Part shown: piece after piece, positions 6,480-14,161 of the stretch
Numbering within the stretch: position 1 is the stretch's first letter
Layout of the letters: every line of letters starts with the position of its first letter
From: CBDFNC01 sp965249895
Lineage (GTDB): Bacteria > Pseudomonadota > Gammaproteobacteria > Enterobacterales > CBDFNC01
Direction of reading: 5' to 3'
DNA length: 64,000 bases
NCBI GenBank assembly: GCA_965249895.1
Contig: CBDFNC010000004.1
Coordinates: forward strand, 1 to 64,000
The notes under the pieces: generated by a model
The model's input: the letters and a program-made list of their open reading frames with translations, nothing else
Databases searched by the model: none
What the model was told of the DNA's origin: nothing
Made by a program: the position numbers and the translations under genes

Positions 6480-7826
6480 ATGATAAAGCTTATCCAGGTC
6501 GCTATTATTGCGGCCTTTTTTGTTTCTGCGAATGCTAATGCATCAACAGCTCAACCATTGCCAGGTTCTAATTGTGCTGATGGTGCTGGATGGTGTGACA
6601 TTCCCAAATCTGAAATGAATTATAATTGCCATTATGGTGGTTATTCTGCTGTATCAAATAATTTGGATAATTGCGTTTCTAGTGTTGGCCAAAAATATGT
6701 TGACGGCGTTAATGATTCTGATCCAACTGCACGTTTAGCTGCGAAGGGTATCAACCCTGCTGACGCTGGGCCAGGGCGAAAGAATTTTGATTATTATTTT
6801 CGTTATATGTCGGGAAGTACATTAGTTGATAACGGCACTAGGACCGTTACTGTCAGTTATAACCAGTCCGACGATGAGCCTGGTTGTCCAGACAAAGCGT
6901 ATCCAGACGGTATTTTAAATGCTGAGAATGAATTAATTGAATGCAGAATAAAAACTTGCTCTGATGGGTTTTATGGTGACCCCAGAATAACGGGGGGTCA
7001 TGCTCCTGTATGTGATAGACAGCAACCTGAAAATCCACCCGAATGTAATATCAGCACAACTATTGCTCCTATGTGGCCGTCCTGCACTGTTAATACTGAG
7101 GCTAATCCATACAACCCGATCTGCTTTCAAACCTCTGCTGGAGCCGGTGGTAATGAATACTGTGAGGCTAATCCAGAGGACCACACCAACCCGAACGGAA
7201 CAATAGAAGAGGGTTGTGGTTACTTGAATGACATATTTGTTTGTACTGACGATGTGTTAACTAATGACTCACTCCCAGACCCAGATTATCAAGATGCCGT
7301 GCCAGATTCAGAGGTTACAACCACAACTGATAAATTACTGAAACAACTGGATTTTAATAATCGCCAGGGTACCCAGCAAATTGGCGATTATCTCCGTAAA
7401 CAGACAAAAATGTTGACCGACAAATTAAATAAAACTAATTCGAATACTGGTGATTCGGGTGGTGATGGTGATGGTGATGGTAGTGGTGATCCAAATGTCG
7501 GCGGGTGGAGTGCTATTGACACATCACAAATTGATTTTGTTGCCTATTTTGATACTACTCAAGTTGAAACAGAAATCACTGATTTACAAGCTCAGATTAA
7601 AGAAGCATCTGCTAGTTTTGGCGCTAAATTGTCAAGCAAGTTGTCGTTCACAGCGGGTGGAGGTGGTGCGCTTCCATGTTACGAGCCATTCACCATTAGT
7701 CTGGGTGGTTTCACAACAACTAAACAAGTTTGCTTAACAGAATACGCTGGTCCACTTTCAACCATATCTGCTGCGTTTTTATTAGCGTTCACTATCTTTT
7801 GTTTACTGTATATATTCAGGGGGTAA
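6480..7826 (+). CDS. Phage adsorption protein (pIII-like minor coat protein)
   Basis: A 448-residue secreted, C-terminally anchored protein. The signal peptide runs from MIKLIQVAIIAAFFVSANANA. A cysteine-rich ectodomain follows, then an acidic/glycine linker rich in GDGDG (around residues 320-335), a coiled segment (TEITDLQAQIKEASASFG) and a terminal hydrophobic anchor ending IFRG. This is the pIII plan: receptor-binding domains, linker, membrane anchor. I start it at ATG 6480, where a signal peptide begins, not at an in-frame codon 66 nt earlier. The ectodomain has no family I recognise, as expected for a host-range determinant. A terminator-like hairpin lies inside codons 6-14. Confidence 0.82.
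   Translation: MIKLIQVAIIAAFFVSANANASTAQPLPGSNCADGAGWCDIPKSEMNYNCHYGGYSAVSNNLDNCVSSVGQKYVDGVNDSDPTARLAAKGINPADAGPGRKNFDYYFRYMSGSTLVDNGTRTVTVSYNQSDDEPGCPDKAYPDGILNAENELIECRIKTCSDGFYGDPRITGGHAPVCDRQQPENPPECNISTTIAPMWPSCTVNTEANPYNPICFQTSAGAGGNEYCEANPEDHTNPNGTIEEGCGYLNDIFVCTDDVLTNDSLPDPDYQDAVPDSEVTTTTDKLLKQLDFNNRQGTQQIGDYLRKQTKMLTDKLNKTNSNTGDSGGDGDGDGSGDPNVGGWSAIDTSQIDFVAYFDTTQVETEITDLQAQIKEASASFGAKLSSKLSFTAGGGGALPCYEPFTISLGGFTTTKQVCLTEYAGPLSTISAAFLLAFTIFCLLYIFRG
6496..6521 (+). terminator. Terminator-like hairpin inside the adsorption-protein signal-peptide codons
   Basis: AGGTCGC (6496-6502) pairs with GCGGCCT (6510-6516), seven pairs with one G-U, loop TATTATT, followed by TTTTT. It sits 16 nt into the adsorption-protein gene. 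Ff phages have a terminator between genes VIII and III that keeps pIII low relative to coat protein; this hairpin may do the same from within the coding sequence. Confidence 0.5.
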
Positions 7827-7828
7827 TC

Positions 7829-8182
7829 ATGGAATGGGTAACAACAATATGGGATTCATATATAACGTTTTTAGACTTCCTTGTTTTTTACGTGGTTAAC
7901 TTTTTCGAATTCTTTGATGATGGTGTGCGACTTATAATGCGTCAATTAGCTAAGGCGACCATGTGGATTTCATACCAGGCCATACTTGCAGCTGGGGAAT
8001 TAGTTGACGAGCTATTAGCTAACTTCGATATATCGTCACATATGCAATCTGGATGGAATGCAATACCGGATAGGGAGCGACAGCTATTAGCGTTCTTTAG
8101 ATTGCCAGAGATAGTCAATATGCTATTCAGCGCTGTATCTACCAAGTTCGCGTTGCAGTTTATGCCGTTCGGTGGTCGCTAA
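7829..8182 (+). CDS. pVI-like minor coat protein (DUF2523-like), downstream copy
   Basis: Same 117-residue protein as at 358-711, differing by one silent base (GAA here, GAG there). It has two main hydrophobic segments flanking a polar middle. Position between the adsorption protein and Zot marks it as the likely pVI that anchors pIII to the virion end. It starts 2 nt after the adsorption-protein stop and overlaps zot by TAATG, so the three genes form one translationally coupled unit. Confidence 0.75.
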   Translation: MEWVTTIWDSYITFLDFLVFYVVNFFEFFDDGVRLIMRQLAKATMWISYQAILAAGELVDELLANFDISSHMQSGWNAIPDRERQLLAFFRLPEIVNMLFSAVSTKFALQFMPFGGR

Positions 8183-9453
8183 TGTCTATTAAAATATATT
8201 GGGGAGCCAACGGCTCATATAAATCAGCCAGCGCAGTTGAATACGATATTATCCCCGAGTTATTGCGTCCAGTTTTAGAAATGAAACAGGAAGACGGGAC
8301 CATAACAATCAGGCCAGCGGGCAGGGTAGTTGTTACTAATATCAGGGGTTGCACACTCGAACGCGTGATGGAGCAATACCCAGACGTGCCGGATACCTCA
8401 GAGATTATTTATTTGGATACCAGCAAAGCCGGAACCATGGATAAATTGCAAACGTGGTTTCGTTGGGTTCCGGACGGTGCATTAATTGTTTTAGATGAAG
8501 TTCAGTTAATTCATAGGAAAGCGTGGCGTGAAAAGGATTTAGAAAAGTTTACTTTAGAGGTTGATGATAATGGTGTTAAACGTAAAGCCACGTTTGAAGA
8601 AGCTGAACAACTCGGTAAACCACATGACATGCTTGACGCATTTACACGCCATCGACATTTTAATTGGGATTTAGTGCTAACCACACCCAATATCAAATAT
8701 ATCAGGGAAGATATTAGAAATACATGTGAGGTTGCGTACAGGCAAGCTAATGGCGCGTTAATAGGGTTTAACGGTAAATTTAAAAGGAGCATGCATGATG
8801 CGTCAGAAAATAAACCATCCAGCGGTTCGTTGGTTCAGACTCTATCGATTAAAAAGAAAACGTTTAAATGCTATCAGTCCACTAAAACAGGCATTGTCCA
8901 GGATACCAGAGCCGGTACAAACGTGTTTAAGTCGCCTAGGCTTCTTCTGGCGTTGGCATGTTCAGCCGGAGCTATTATCTATTCCGTCAGTTCTGGGGGT
9001 CTTGATTACTTCTTTGAAGACCACAGCCAAAAGCTTGTTGATGCTACTGCTCAAGCCGGCTCTTTTCCTGATCAAGAAAGCATGGCTAATAGTGAAGTGG
9101 TTCAGCCTGGCGATTCTGTCGAAACTATTAATGTTAATCATAATTTACCTGCTGTTTCGACAGCTTTTTTTACTGCTGTAGAGCCACTCGCCGGTTACGA
9201 ACTTCGACTGTCATATTATCGTGATGGCTTGTTTAACGTTTACCAGGTAGAAGCAAATAACAAATCGGGCTGGTTTGTTACGCCACTGGAAGATTTACGA
9301 GTAATGGGTTACCAGGTTAAAATTATCTCTGAATGCATGGCTGTAATTGTTTGGCAAAAACAGACTCGGGCGATACCTTGTTTGAATGAATATCCAGTCC
9401 AAACACCGGATGAACCAGCACCACAGGAAGACCTGTTATTAGCCTCCGAATAG
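8182..9453 (+). CDS. zot: Zot-like phage assembly ATPase (pI family), downstream copy
   Basis: 423 residues, identical in protein to the copy at 711. Walker A-like GANGSYKS at 8-15, Walker B LIVLDE at 101-106, single membrane span near 254-270, periplasmic tail to 423. It would form the inner-membrane part of the phage export machine. This copy belongs to the complete phage genome. No separate pIV secretin gene exists in the 7471-bp unit, so virion exit probably uses a host secretin, as CTXphi uses EpsD; that is inference from absence. Confidence 0.92.
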   Translation: MSIKIYWGANGSYKSASAVEYDIIPELLRPVLEMKQEDGTITIRPAGRVVVTNIRGCTLERVMEQYPDVPDTSEIIYLDTSKAGTMDKLQTWFRWVPDGALIVLDEVQLIHRKAWREKDLEKFTLEVDDNGVKRKATFEEAEQLGKPHDMLDAFTRHRHFNWDLVLTTPNIKYIREDIRNTCEVAYRQANGALIGFNGKFKRSMHDASENKPSSGSLVQTLSIKKKTFKCYQSTKTGIVQDTRAGTNVFKSPRLLLALACSAGAIIYSVSSGGLDYFFEDHSQKLVDATAQAGSFPDQESMANSEVVQPGDSVETINVNHNLPAVSTAFFTAVEPLAGYELRLSYYRDGLFNVYQVEANNKSGWFVTPLEDLRVMGYQVKIISECMAVIVWQKQTRAIPCLNEYPVQTPDEPAPQEDLLLASE

Positions 9454-9791
9454 CGGCGCAGTAAGGGACGCCGCGTTAGCAAGGAACGGCTGCAAAGCTA
9501 AGAGGCAATTAAAACGTACCCGAATAATACCACTCAGTCATCAATATAATCGGGTACGAAATATAATCAATAAAGATACTCGGGTATCAATATTCGCTGG
9601 TTTTTTATACAAGGCATCCATGGAATTTATGGCTTGGTATCAAATAGTGAGTGCCGGAACCTGCAATTGTTTATCGGATTGGAAATCCCTTTTCCTTTCT
9701 TGCTAAACCTGGCCAATGGATCAGCGAAGACATAATCAAAATGCGCTGACACCCATGGAACACAAAGCGTCACTTATCAAAGGAGATTGAA
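9454..9791. other. Phage intergenic region with inverted repeats, downstream copy
   Basis: Repeat of 1983-2320. The CGTACCCGA/TCGGGTACG pair lies at 9515-9523 and 9550-9558 and the small palindrome at 9575-9588. It is the candidate origin or packaging region of the complete genome. No gene is seen in it. Confidence 0.5.
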
Positions 9792-9947
9792 ATGGAAAAG
9801 GTTAAACTCATAAAGCAAAAGGTTTGTTGTGTAGTGCTGGCAAATTATTTTTACCAGTGCGCTAAATTAGGTTCCAGCTCAGAGCGAGCCGTGATAATAG
9901 GTAAACCATTACTGGATACTGTAAAACGCGTCCTGAGAAGCCCTTAG
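9792..9947 (+). CDS. Unknown 51-residue phage protein next to dif (downstream copy)
   Basis: Second copy of the gene at 2321-2476, same protein, with the same AAAGGAG ribosome-binding site. It ends 5 nt before the dif site, so it is the last gene of the prophage. In the tandem arrangement, transcripts from zot or from this gene can read across the attachment site into the repressor region of a neighbouring copy. Function unknown. Confidence 0.55.
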   Translation: MEKVKLIKQKVCCVVLANYFYQCAKLGSSSERAVIIGKPLLDTVKRVLRSP

Positions 9948-9952
9948 ACCTG

Positions 9953-9980
9953 ACTGCGCATAATGTATATTATGTTAAAT
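9953..9980 (+). other. dif: dif site (XerC/XerD chromosome dimer resolution site; prophage attR)
   Basis: The XerC arm ACTGCGCATAA (9953-9963), central TGTATA (9964-9969) and XerD arm TTATGTTAAAT (9970-9980) match E. coli dif except for the first two bases. This marks the chromosome terminus. The prophage ends here: identity to the copy junction stops at 9964, right after the XerC arm, as expected if XerC exchanged strands. The site remains canonical, so dimer resolution and further phage insertions should still be possible. Confidence 0.95.
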
Positions 9981-10598
9981 ACGGTATATTCTAATATAAA
10001 TTTGCTAGCTCTTTAGCTCCGTTAGTTTGAATTTAACCATAATCGCTATTTACCATAAAATACATAATCCACATCTTTGGTTTTTTGGTTCTTTTCGCTG
10101 AAAACGCCCATAAAACTAAAGTCTGCGGCTTATGATAAACCCCAAACCCCAAACTAAAGCCTGAATCGCTGGATCAGCGATTTGATTGATGACATCTTAA
10201 CTGACTGCGGCTTGCAGCCGTTACCGCGCGGGAAGATCCCTGGTTTAACCAGTCAACCTGTTTGGTCATTATTTTTTTATCTGGCATGACTGACACCTTG
10301 TTACTCTTTCCCTTAATGTTATTTTTATTCATGCTTTTGCATTAAGTGAGATTAGGCCAATAATGTGCCAGTTCGTGTATATGGTGTCAGAAACTGTTTT
10401 TTGCCCTGTTCATGATGATTTTCCACAGCAGTTACAAATTTAAGTGAACGTTCAGTGTTCACTATTGTTCATTTTTTTCGAAAATGGTGGTGAAACTTTA
10501 ACTTTTTTGCGCGAAGTTGAACGCTGCCTGGGGGGCTTTCGCATTAAAAAGCGATCTATTGACTAAAAAAAATCGCCCTTCAATGCGATAACTAGATG
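9981..10598. other. Non-coding terminus region between dif and the first host gene
   Basis: These 618 bp hold no convincing gene. Visible structure: a perfect hairpin AATCGCTG-GAT-CAGCGATT at 10164-10182 without a T-run; an operator-like GTGAAC-N7-GTTCAC at 10444-10462 with an internal GAACGTTC palindrome; a TCGCATT/AATGCGA pair near 10538-10586; and a repeated CCCCAAA motif near 10140. Base composition is AT-rich. Any of these could be a regulatory site or small RNA, but nothing identifies one. Confidence 0.5.
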
Positions 10599-11075
10599 TT
10601 ATTTATTGTGGTGGGACAAAACTACTTTTCCTTGCTGGTGAAACCATAAAGCCTGATTTTTTTTCTGACTCACCAACACAGGTCCTTCATCAAAAAACAG
10701 GAAGTTTTTCCAACTTTGCTTAAATCCGCCCCAGGTAGTTTCTACGACGTTATATTTTTCATAGCAAAAAAATACTTTGGTATTATCGGGCCATGAAATA
10801 AAGGACAACACTTCACTCGGTAATTCAGGGGATTCACTGTCCCAAGCATTTTGCCATTCTACCTCCGATTGCCATAGTGCTTTATTGCAAGCCCAATCCC
10901 CCTTGCTGAAAAAGTCCCCATGGGTACTTTTTTTACTCACCAATTGTTGCCAAATTTGGCAGGAGCTATACCCGTCCAGAGGTTTGATCTCTTTAAGCTG
11001 TTGTTGTGATAAAGGTACGTCTTTATGATTGAAAATCCACTTTCTGGGATACTTATCGAGATCTATATAATTCAT
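10599..11075 (-). CDS. Uncharacterised 158-residue soluble protein (possibly DUF2947)
   Basis: A tryptophan-rich cytoplasmic protein beginning MNYIDLDKYPRKWIFNH, with no signal peptide or membrane span. The opening pattern resembles the DUF2947 family of Vibrio and Alteromonadales, a recollection I cannot verify. It follows the gene at 11091 by 15 nt on the same strand, so the two may be co-transcribed. Its own Shine-Dalgarno sequence is weak. No catalytic motif is evident. Confidence 0.65.
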   Translation of the reverse strand: MNYIDLDKYPRKWIFNHKDVPLSQQQLKEIKPLDGYSSCQIWQQLVSKKSTHGDFFSKGDWACNKALWQSEVEWQNAWDSESPELPSEVLSFISWPDNTKVFFCYEKYNVVETTWGGFKQSWKNFLFFDEGPVLVSQKKNQALWFHQQGKVVLSHHNK

Positions 11076-11090
11076 TCGTTGTCGCTTGTC

Positions 11091-11567
11091 TTAATAGTGT
11101 TTGGCTATGCCAAAATCAAAATACACTTCGGTGACTTTACCTGATTTCTCTAATTTGATGTTGATGCGCCAGACCATAAAATCAGTAATACATGCGCCAA
11201 TCATTGTATCAGACACGTACGTATTGGGTTCAGAAGGTTCGAAGAGTAAGGGGATTTTTCCCATAAACATATCCCTTCCACGCATTTCGGCGCTAATGAT
11301 CTTAATGTCTTGCTCAGGTAGGCTGAGCAAAAATTGTACGGGGGATTCAGGTTTCAATTGGCTATTCTCTGTCATCAGTTGGATCGTACCGAATTCAGTT
11401 TCAAAGAGACAGCTTTGTTTGAAGTTACAGAGAGGCCCTATATCGGCTTGCGCCTGGGTATCTTTCTGCGGACTGGTGTCCATAAAATACGTGCGGTAGA
11501 TAAATGCTCCGGATAACACGACTAAAACGAATAGGATCTGCCCTATTCTCTTCTTATCTAGCTCCAT
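11091..11567 (-). CDS. Uncharacterised membrane-anchored protein, 158 residues
   Basis: One N-terminal hydrophobic segment (IGQILFVLVVLSGAFIY, about residues 8-24) is followed by a periplasmic-looking domain with three cysteines, C47, C53 and one near 128, the first two in LCNFKQSCLF. The start follows GAGGA on its strand. It is divergent from the ccoN operon, sharing the upstream region with the FNR box. Small membrane-anchored proteins often sit beside cbb3 genes in this order, but I do not recognise the family. Confidence 0.7.
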   Translation of the reverse strand: MELDKKRIGQILFVLVVLSGAFIYRTYFMDTSPQKDTQAQADIGPLCNFKQSCLFETEFGTIQLMTENSQLKPESPVQFLLSLPEQDIKIISAEMRGRDMFMGKIPLLFEPSEPNTYVSDTMIGACITDFMVWRINIKLEKSGKVTEVYFDFGIAKHY

Positions 11568-11629
11568 TTGTTCCTCGTGGTCAAATCTTGTTCAAACCCC
11601 TTGGTGCCAATAGATAAGGGGGGTGCGAA

Positions 11630-11671
11630 ATGATCTAAATCAATTTATGGTCAATTGAGTCACTTTATATA
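11630..11671 (+). promoter_or_regulatory. FNR-dependent class II promoter for ccoNOQP
   Basis: ATGAT-CTAA-ATCAA at 11630-11643 matches the FNR consensus TTGAT-N4-ATCAA at 9 of 10 positions. A -10-like TATATA at 11666-11671 places the FNR-site centre at -41.5 if transcription starts near 11678, the geometry of FNR-activated class II promoters. This fits cbb3 oxidase being induced at low oxygen and an fnr gene in the same cluster. The leader to ccoN would be about 235 nt. Confidence 0.72.
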
Positions 11672-11793
11672 ACAAAATATCTAAGTCGTTCACCAAAAAC
11701 GATTTAAGCCATACTTTTGGCTGCTGTTCCCTGTCATTCTAACCCTATATGGATTAGAATTCTCCCCCGAATAATAAGAAGAAAAGGACTGTT

Positions 11794-11931
11794 GTGACGT
11801 CTATTCTTAAGACTTGGACAGAACAACTCTCGACCTTTTTGTCGTTCAATATTGTCGACCTCATTAGAGGCGATGTTGCGATAACAATGCATAGCAGCAG
11901 CGGAAGCAAAAAAAATGACGAGCCATCTTGA
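11794..11931 (+). CDS. Possible 45-codon leader frame overlapping the ccoN start
   Basis: A GTG preceded by AAAGGA about 6 nt upstream opens a frame that runs through the ccoN leader and stops 14 nt inside ccoN in another frame. It lies wholly in the transcribed leader predicted from the FNR promoter. The product has no recognisable domain. It might couple translation to ccoN or be chance; the overlap and the ribosome-binding site are the only support. Confidence 0.25.
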   Translation: MTSILKTWTEQLSTFLSFNIVDLIRGDVAITMHSSSGSKKNDEPS

Positions 11932-13342
11932 AACTCAACCCGACTACAACTATAAAGTTGTACGCCAATTTACCGTGATGACAATTGTCTGGGGTATTGT
12001 TGGTATGAGCGTTGGAGTGTTAATTGCCGGCCAGTTAATCTGGCCAGCCCTTAACTTCGAAACGCCTTGGCTAACTTATAGCCGTTTACGACCTCTTCAC
12101 ACCAACGCAGTAATTTTTGCATTTGGTGTCAGTGCCTTAATGGCAACTTCCTTTTATGTGGTACAAAGAACCTGCCAAGTCAGACTATTTGGAGGCCCCT
12201 TAGTTTCCATCGTATTTTGGGGCTGGCAGTTGGTCATCTTGTCCGCAGTCGTTAGTTTACCTATGGGTTATACAACGACTAAAGAATATGCAGAATTGGA
12301 ATGGCCAATCGGCATTCTGCTAGCCTTAGTCTGGGTCACGTACGGCGTAGTGTTTTTTGGCACTTTGGTAAAGCGCAAGACTTCCCATATCTACGTAGCC
12401 AACTGGTTTTTCGGTGCCTTTATCATTACGGTTGCCGTACTCCACATAGTCAATAATCTGGCGATCCCCATTTCCATGACCAAGTCCTACTCCATCTATG
12501 CGGGTGCAGTGGATGCTATGGTGCAGTGGTGGTATGGTCACAACGCAGTAGGATTCCTGCTAACAGCCGGTTTCCTGGGTATGATGTATTACTTCGTACC
12601 TAAGCAGGCAGAGCGCCCTGTTTACTCATATCGTTTGTCTATCGTGCATTTCTGGGCTCTGATTTCTGTCTATATCTGGGCTGGCCCACATCACCTACAT
12701 TATACCGCTTTGCCTGATTGGGCGCAGTCCTTGGGTATGCTCATGTCTATTATCCTGTTCGCACCTTCTTGGGGCGGCATGATTAACGGGATTATGACGT
12801 TATCCGGCGCATGGCATAAATTGCGATATGACCCAATTTTGCGATTCCTGATTGTGTCCCTCTCCTTCTATGGTATGTCTACCTTCGAAGGTCCAATGAT
12901 GGCAATTAAAACGGTTAACGCACTTTCTCACTACACTGACTGGACTGTCGGTCACGTACACTCAGGTGCGCTGGGTTGGGTTGCCATGGTTTCCATCGGT
13001 TCTATATACCATTTGATCCCTAAACTGTTTGGCCAGGGCCAAATGTACAGCGTTCGTTTGATCAATGTACATTTCTGGTTAGCAACAGTAGGCACCATTT
13101 TCTATATCGTAGCGATGTGGATCTCTGGGGTAATGCAGGGGCTGATGTGGCGCGCCGTAAACAGCGACGGTACGTTAACGTATAGCTTCGTTGAATCATT
13201 ACAAGCCTCCTACCCGTTCTATTTCGTGCGTTTCTTAGGTGGTGCAATCTTCCTGTTCGGTATGTTCATAATGGCATATAACGCGTACAAGACGATCACA
13301 GCACCCAAAGGGGCTTTGCAGCCTGAAGTGCAACCGGCCTAA
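11915..13342 (+). CDS. ccoN: cbb3-type cytochrome c oxidase subunit I
   Basis: The 475-residue catalytic subunit, with about 12 membrane spans, carries a low-spin heme b and the heme b3-CuB centre that reduces oxygen. Conserved histidine segments are visible: RPLHTNAVIF near residue 60, WWYGHNAVGF near 207, GPHHLHYTALPDW near 255 and HYTDWTVGHVHSGALGW near 340. The length is normal for CcoN. The start follows GGAAG by about 9 nt. It leads the four-gene oxidase operon, with ccoO 12 nt downstream, and is probably FNR-activated. Confidence 0.97.
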   Translation: MTSHLETQPDYNYKVVRQFTVMTIVWGIVGMSVGVLIAGQLIWPALNFETPWLTYSRLRPLHTNAVIFAFGVSALMATSFYVVQRTCQVRLFGGPLVSIVFWGWQLVILSAVVSLPMGYTTTKEYAELEWPIGILLALVWVTYGVVFFGTLVKRKTSHIYVANWFFGAFIITVAVLHIVNNLAIPISMTKSYSIYAGAVDAMVQWWYGHNAVGFLLTAGFLGMMYYFVPKQAERPVYSYRLSIVHFWALISVYIWAGPHHLHYTALPDWAQSLGMLMSIILFAPSWGGMINGIMTLSGAWHKLRYDPILRFLIVSLSFYGMSTFEGPMMAIKTVNALSHYTDWTVGHVHSGALGWVAMVSIGSIYHLIPKLFGQGQMYSVRLINVHFWLATVGTIFYIVAMWISGVMQGLMWRAVNSDGTLTYSFVESLQASYPFYFVRFLGGAIFLFGMFIMAYNAYKTITAPKGALQPEVQPA

Positions 13343-13354
13343 GGAGTTCGAAAG

Positions 13355-13957
13355 ATGAAACATGAAATAGTCGAAAAAAACGTCGGCCTGTTAGCCATCT
13401 TGATTGTGATTGCAATCAGCTTTGGCGGCTTAGCGCAAATAACCCCGCTGCTGTTCCAGGACGAAACCACTGTGCCGGTTGAAGGGTTGAAACCTTATAC
13501 GGCATTGCAAATGGAAGGCCGTGATATCTATATCCGTGAAGGTTGTCACGTTTGTCATAGCCAGATGATCCGTCCATTCCGGCACGAAACTGAGCGTTAT
13601 GGCCACTACTCGGTAGCGGGTGAGCATGTCTGGGAACACCCGTTTCTGTGGGGATCCAAACGGACCGGGCCTGATTTGGCGCGTGTTGGCGAACGTTATT
13701 CTGACGATTGGCATCGCGCTCACTTAATAGACCCACGTTCTGTTGTACCCGAGTCGAATATGCCTGCTTATCCGTGGCTAGAAGAAAACACCTTGGATGG
13801 CAAGCTTACAGCGAAGAAACTGCAAACGTTCCGTGATTACTTCAGCGTACCTTATACCGATGAAGACATCTCGGGTGCAAAAGCTGCGGTTCAGGGAAAG
13901 ACTGAAATGGATGCGTTAATAGCTTACCTTCAGTCACTTGGTCACGCACTTAAGTAA
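13355..13957 (+). CDS. ccoO: cbb3-type cytochrome c oxidase subunit II (mono-heme cytochrome c)
   Basis: A 200-residue membrane-anchored cytochrome c. One N-terminal hydrophobic helix (residues 10-31) anchors a periplasmic domain with a single heme-binding CHVCH (C64, C67, H68). A methionine-containing SNMPAYPW segment near 131 can supply the distal ligand. It passes electrons from CcoP toward CcoN. Start has GGAG about 8 nt upstream and lies 12 nt after ccoN. Confidence 0.97.
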   Translation: MKHEIVEKNVGLLAILIVIAISFGGLAQITPLLFQDETTVPVEGLKPYTALQMEGRDIYIREGCHVCHSQMIRPFRHETERYGHYSVAGEHVWEHPFLWGSKRTGPDLARVGERYSDDWHRAHLIDPRSVVPESNMPAYPWLEENTLDGKLTAKKLQTFRDYFSVPYTDEDISGAKAAVQGKTEMDALIAYLQSLGHALK

Positions 13958-13967
13958 GGTGGTCGTT

Positions 13968-14159
13968 ATGGATTTAGGCACGTTTACAGGTCTTTACACA
14001 GGTTTTCTAATTCTGATCTTTATCGGGATATTTGCCTGGGCTTATAGCAGTCGACGGAAAAAATCGTTCGATGAGGCCGCCAACCTGGTGTTTGACGACG
14101 AGTTAAAAGATGCATCTGCCGCCAAGGGCGTTAGCGGTAGCAACGCAGGAGCGAAATAA
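13968..14159 (+). CDS. ccoQ: cbb3-type oxidase small subunit CcoQ
   Basis: A 63-residue protein with one membrane helix (FTGLYTGFLILIFIGIFAWAYS) followed by a basic SSRRKK and an acidic soluble tail, the usual CcoQ layout. It stabilises the cbb3 complex. The start I use, ATG 13968, follows AAGGTGG; an earlier in-frame codon at 13938 lies inside ccoO. The stop is 2 nt from the ccoP start. Confidence 0.92.
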   Translation: MDLGTFTGLYTGFLILIFIGIFAWAYSSRRKKSFDEAANLVFDDELKDASAAKGVSGSNAGAK

Positions 14160-14161
14160 TA

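Larger units (their letters stand above)
2482..9952 (+). mobile_element. Complete inovirus prophage copy, 7471 bp
   Basis: This is one full filamentous phage genome bounded by XerC-arm sequences at 2482 and 9953. The module order matches CTXphi-like inoviruses: att site, leftward repressor, replication, ssDNA-binding, coat proteins, adsorption protein, pVI-like, Zot/pI. The distance between the two XerC arms equals the tandem-repeat offset, so 7471 nt is the inferred genome length. No integrase or transposase gene is present, which fits use of host XerC/XerD at dif. The complete set of morphogenesis genes suggests an active phage, but that is inference. Confidence 0.93.

Noticed and set aside
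6853..7184. Antisense frames inside the adsorption-protein gene
   Set aside because: Low-complexity antisense products without start signals.
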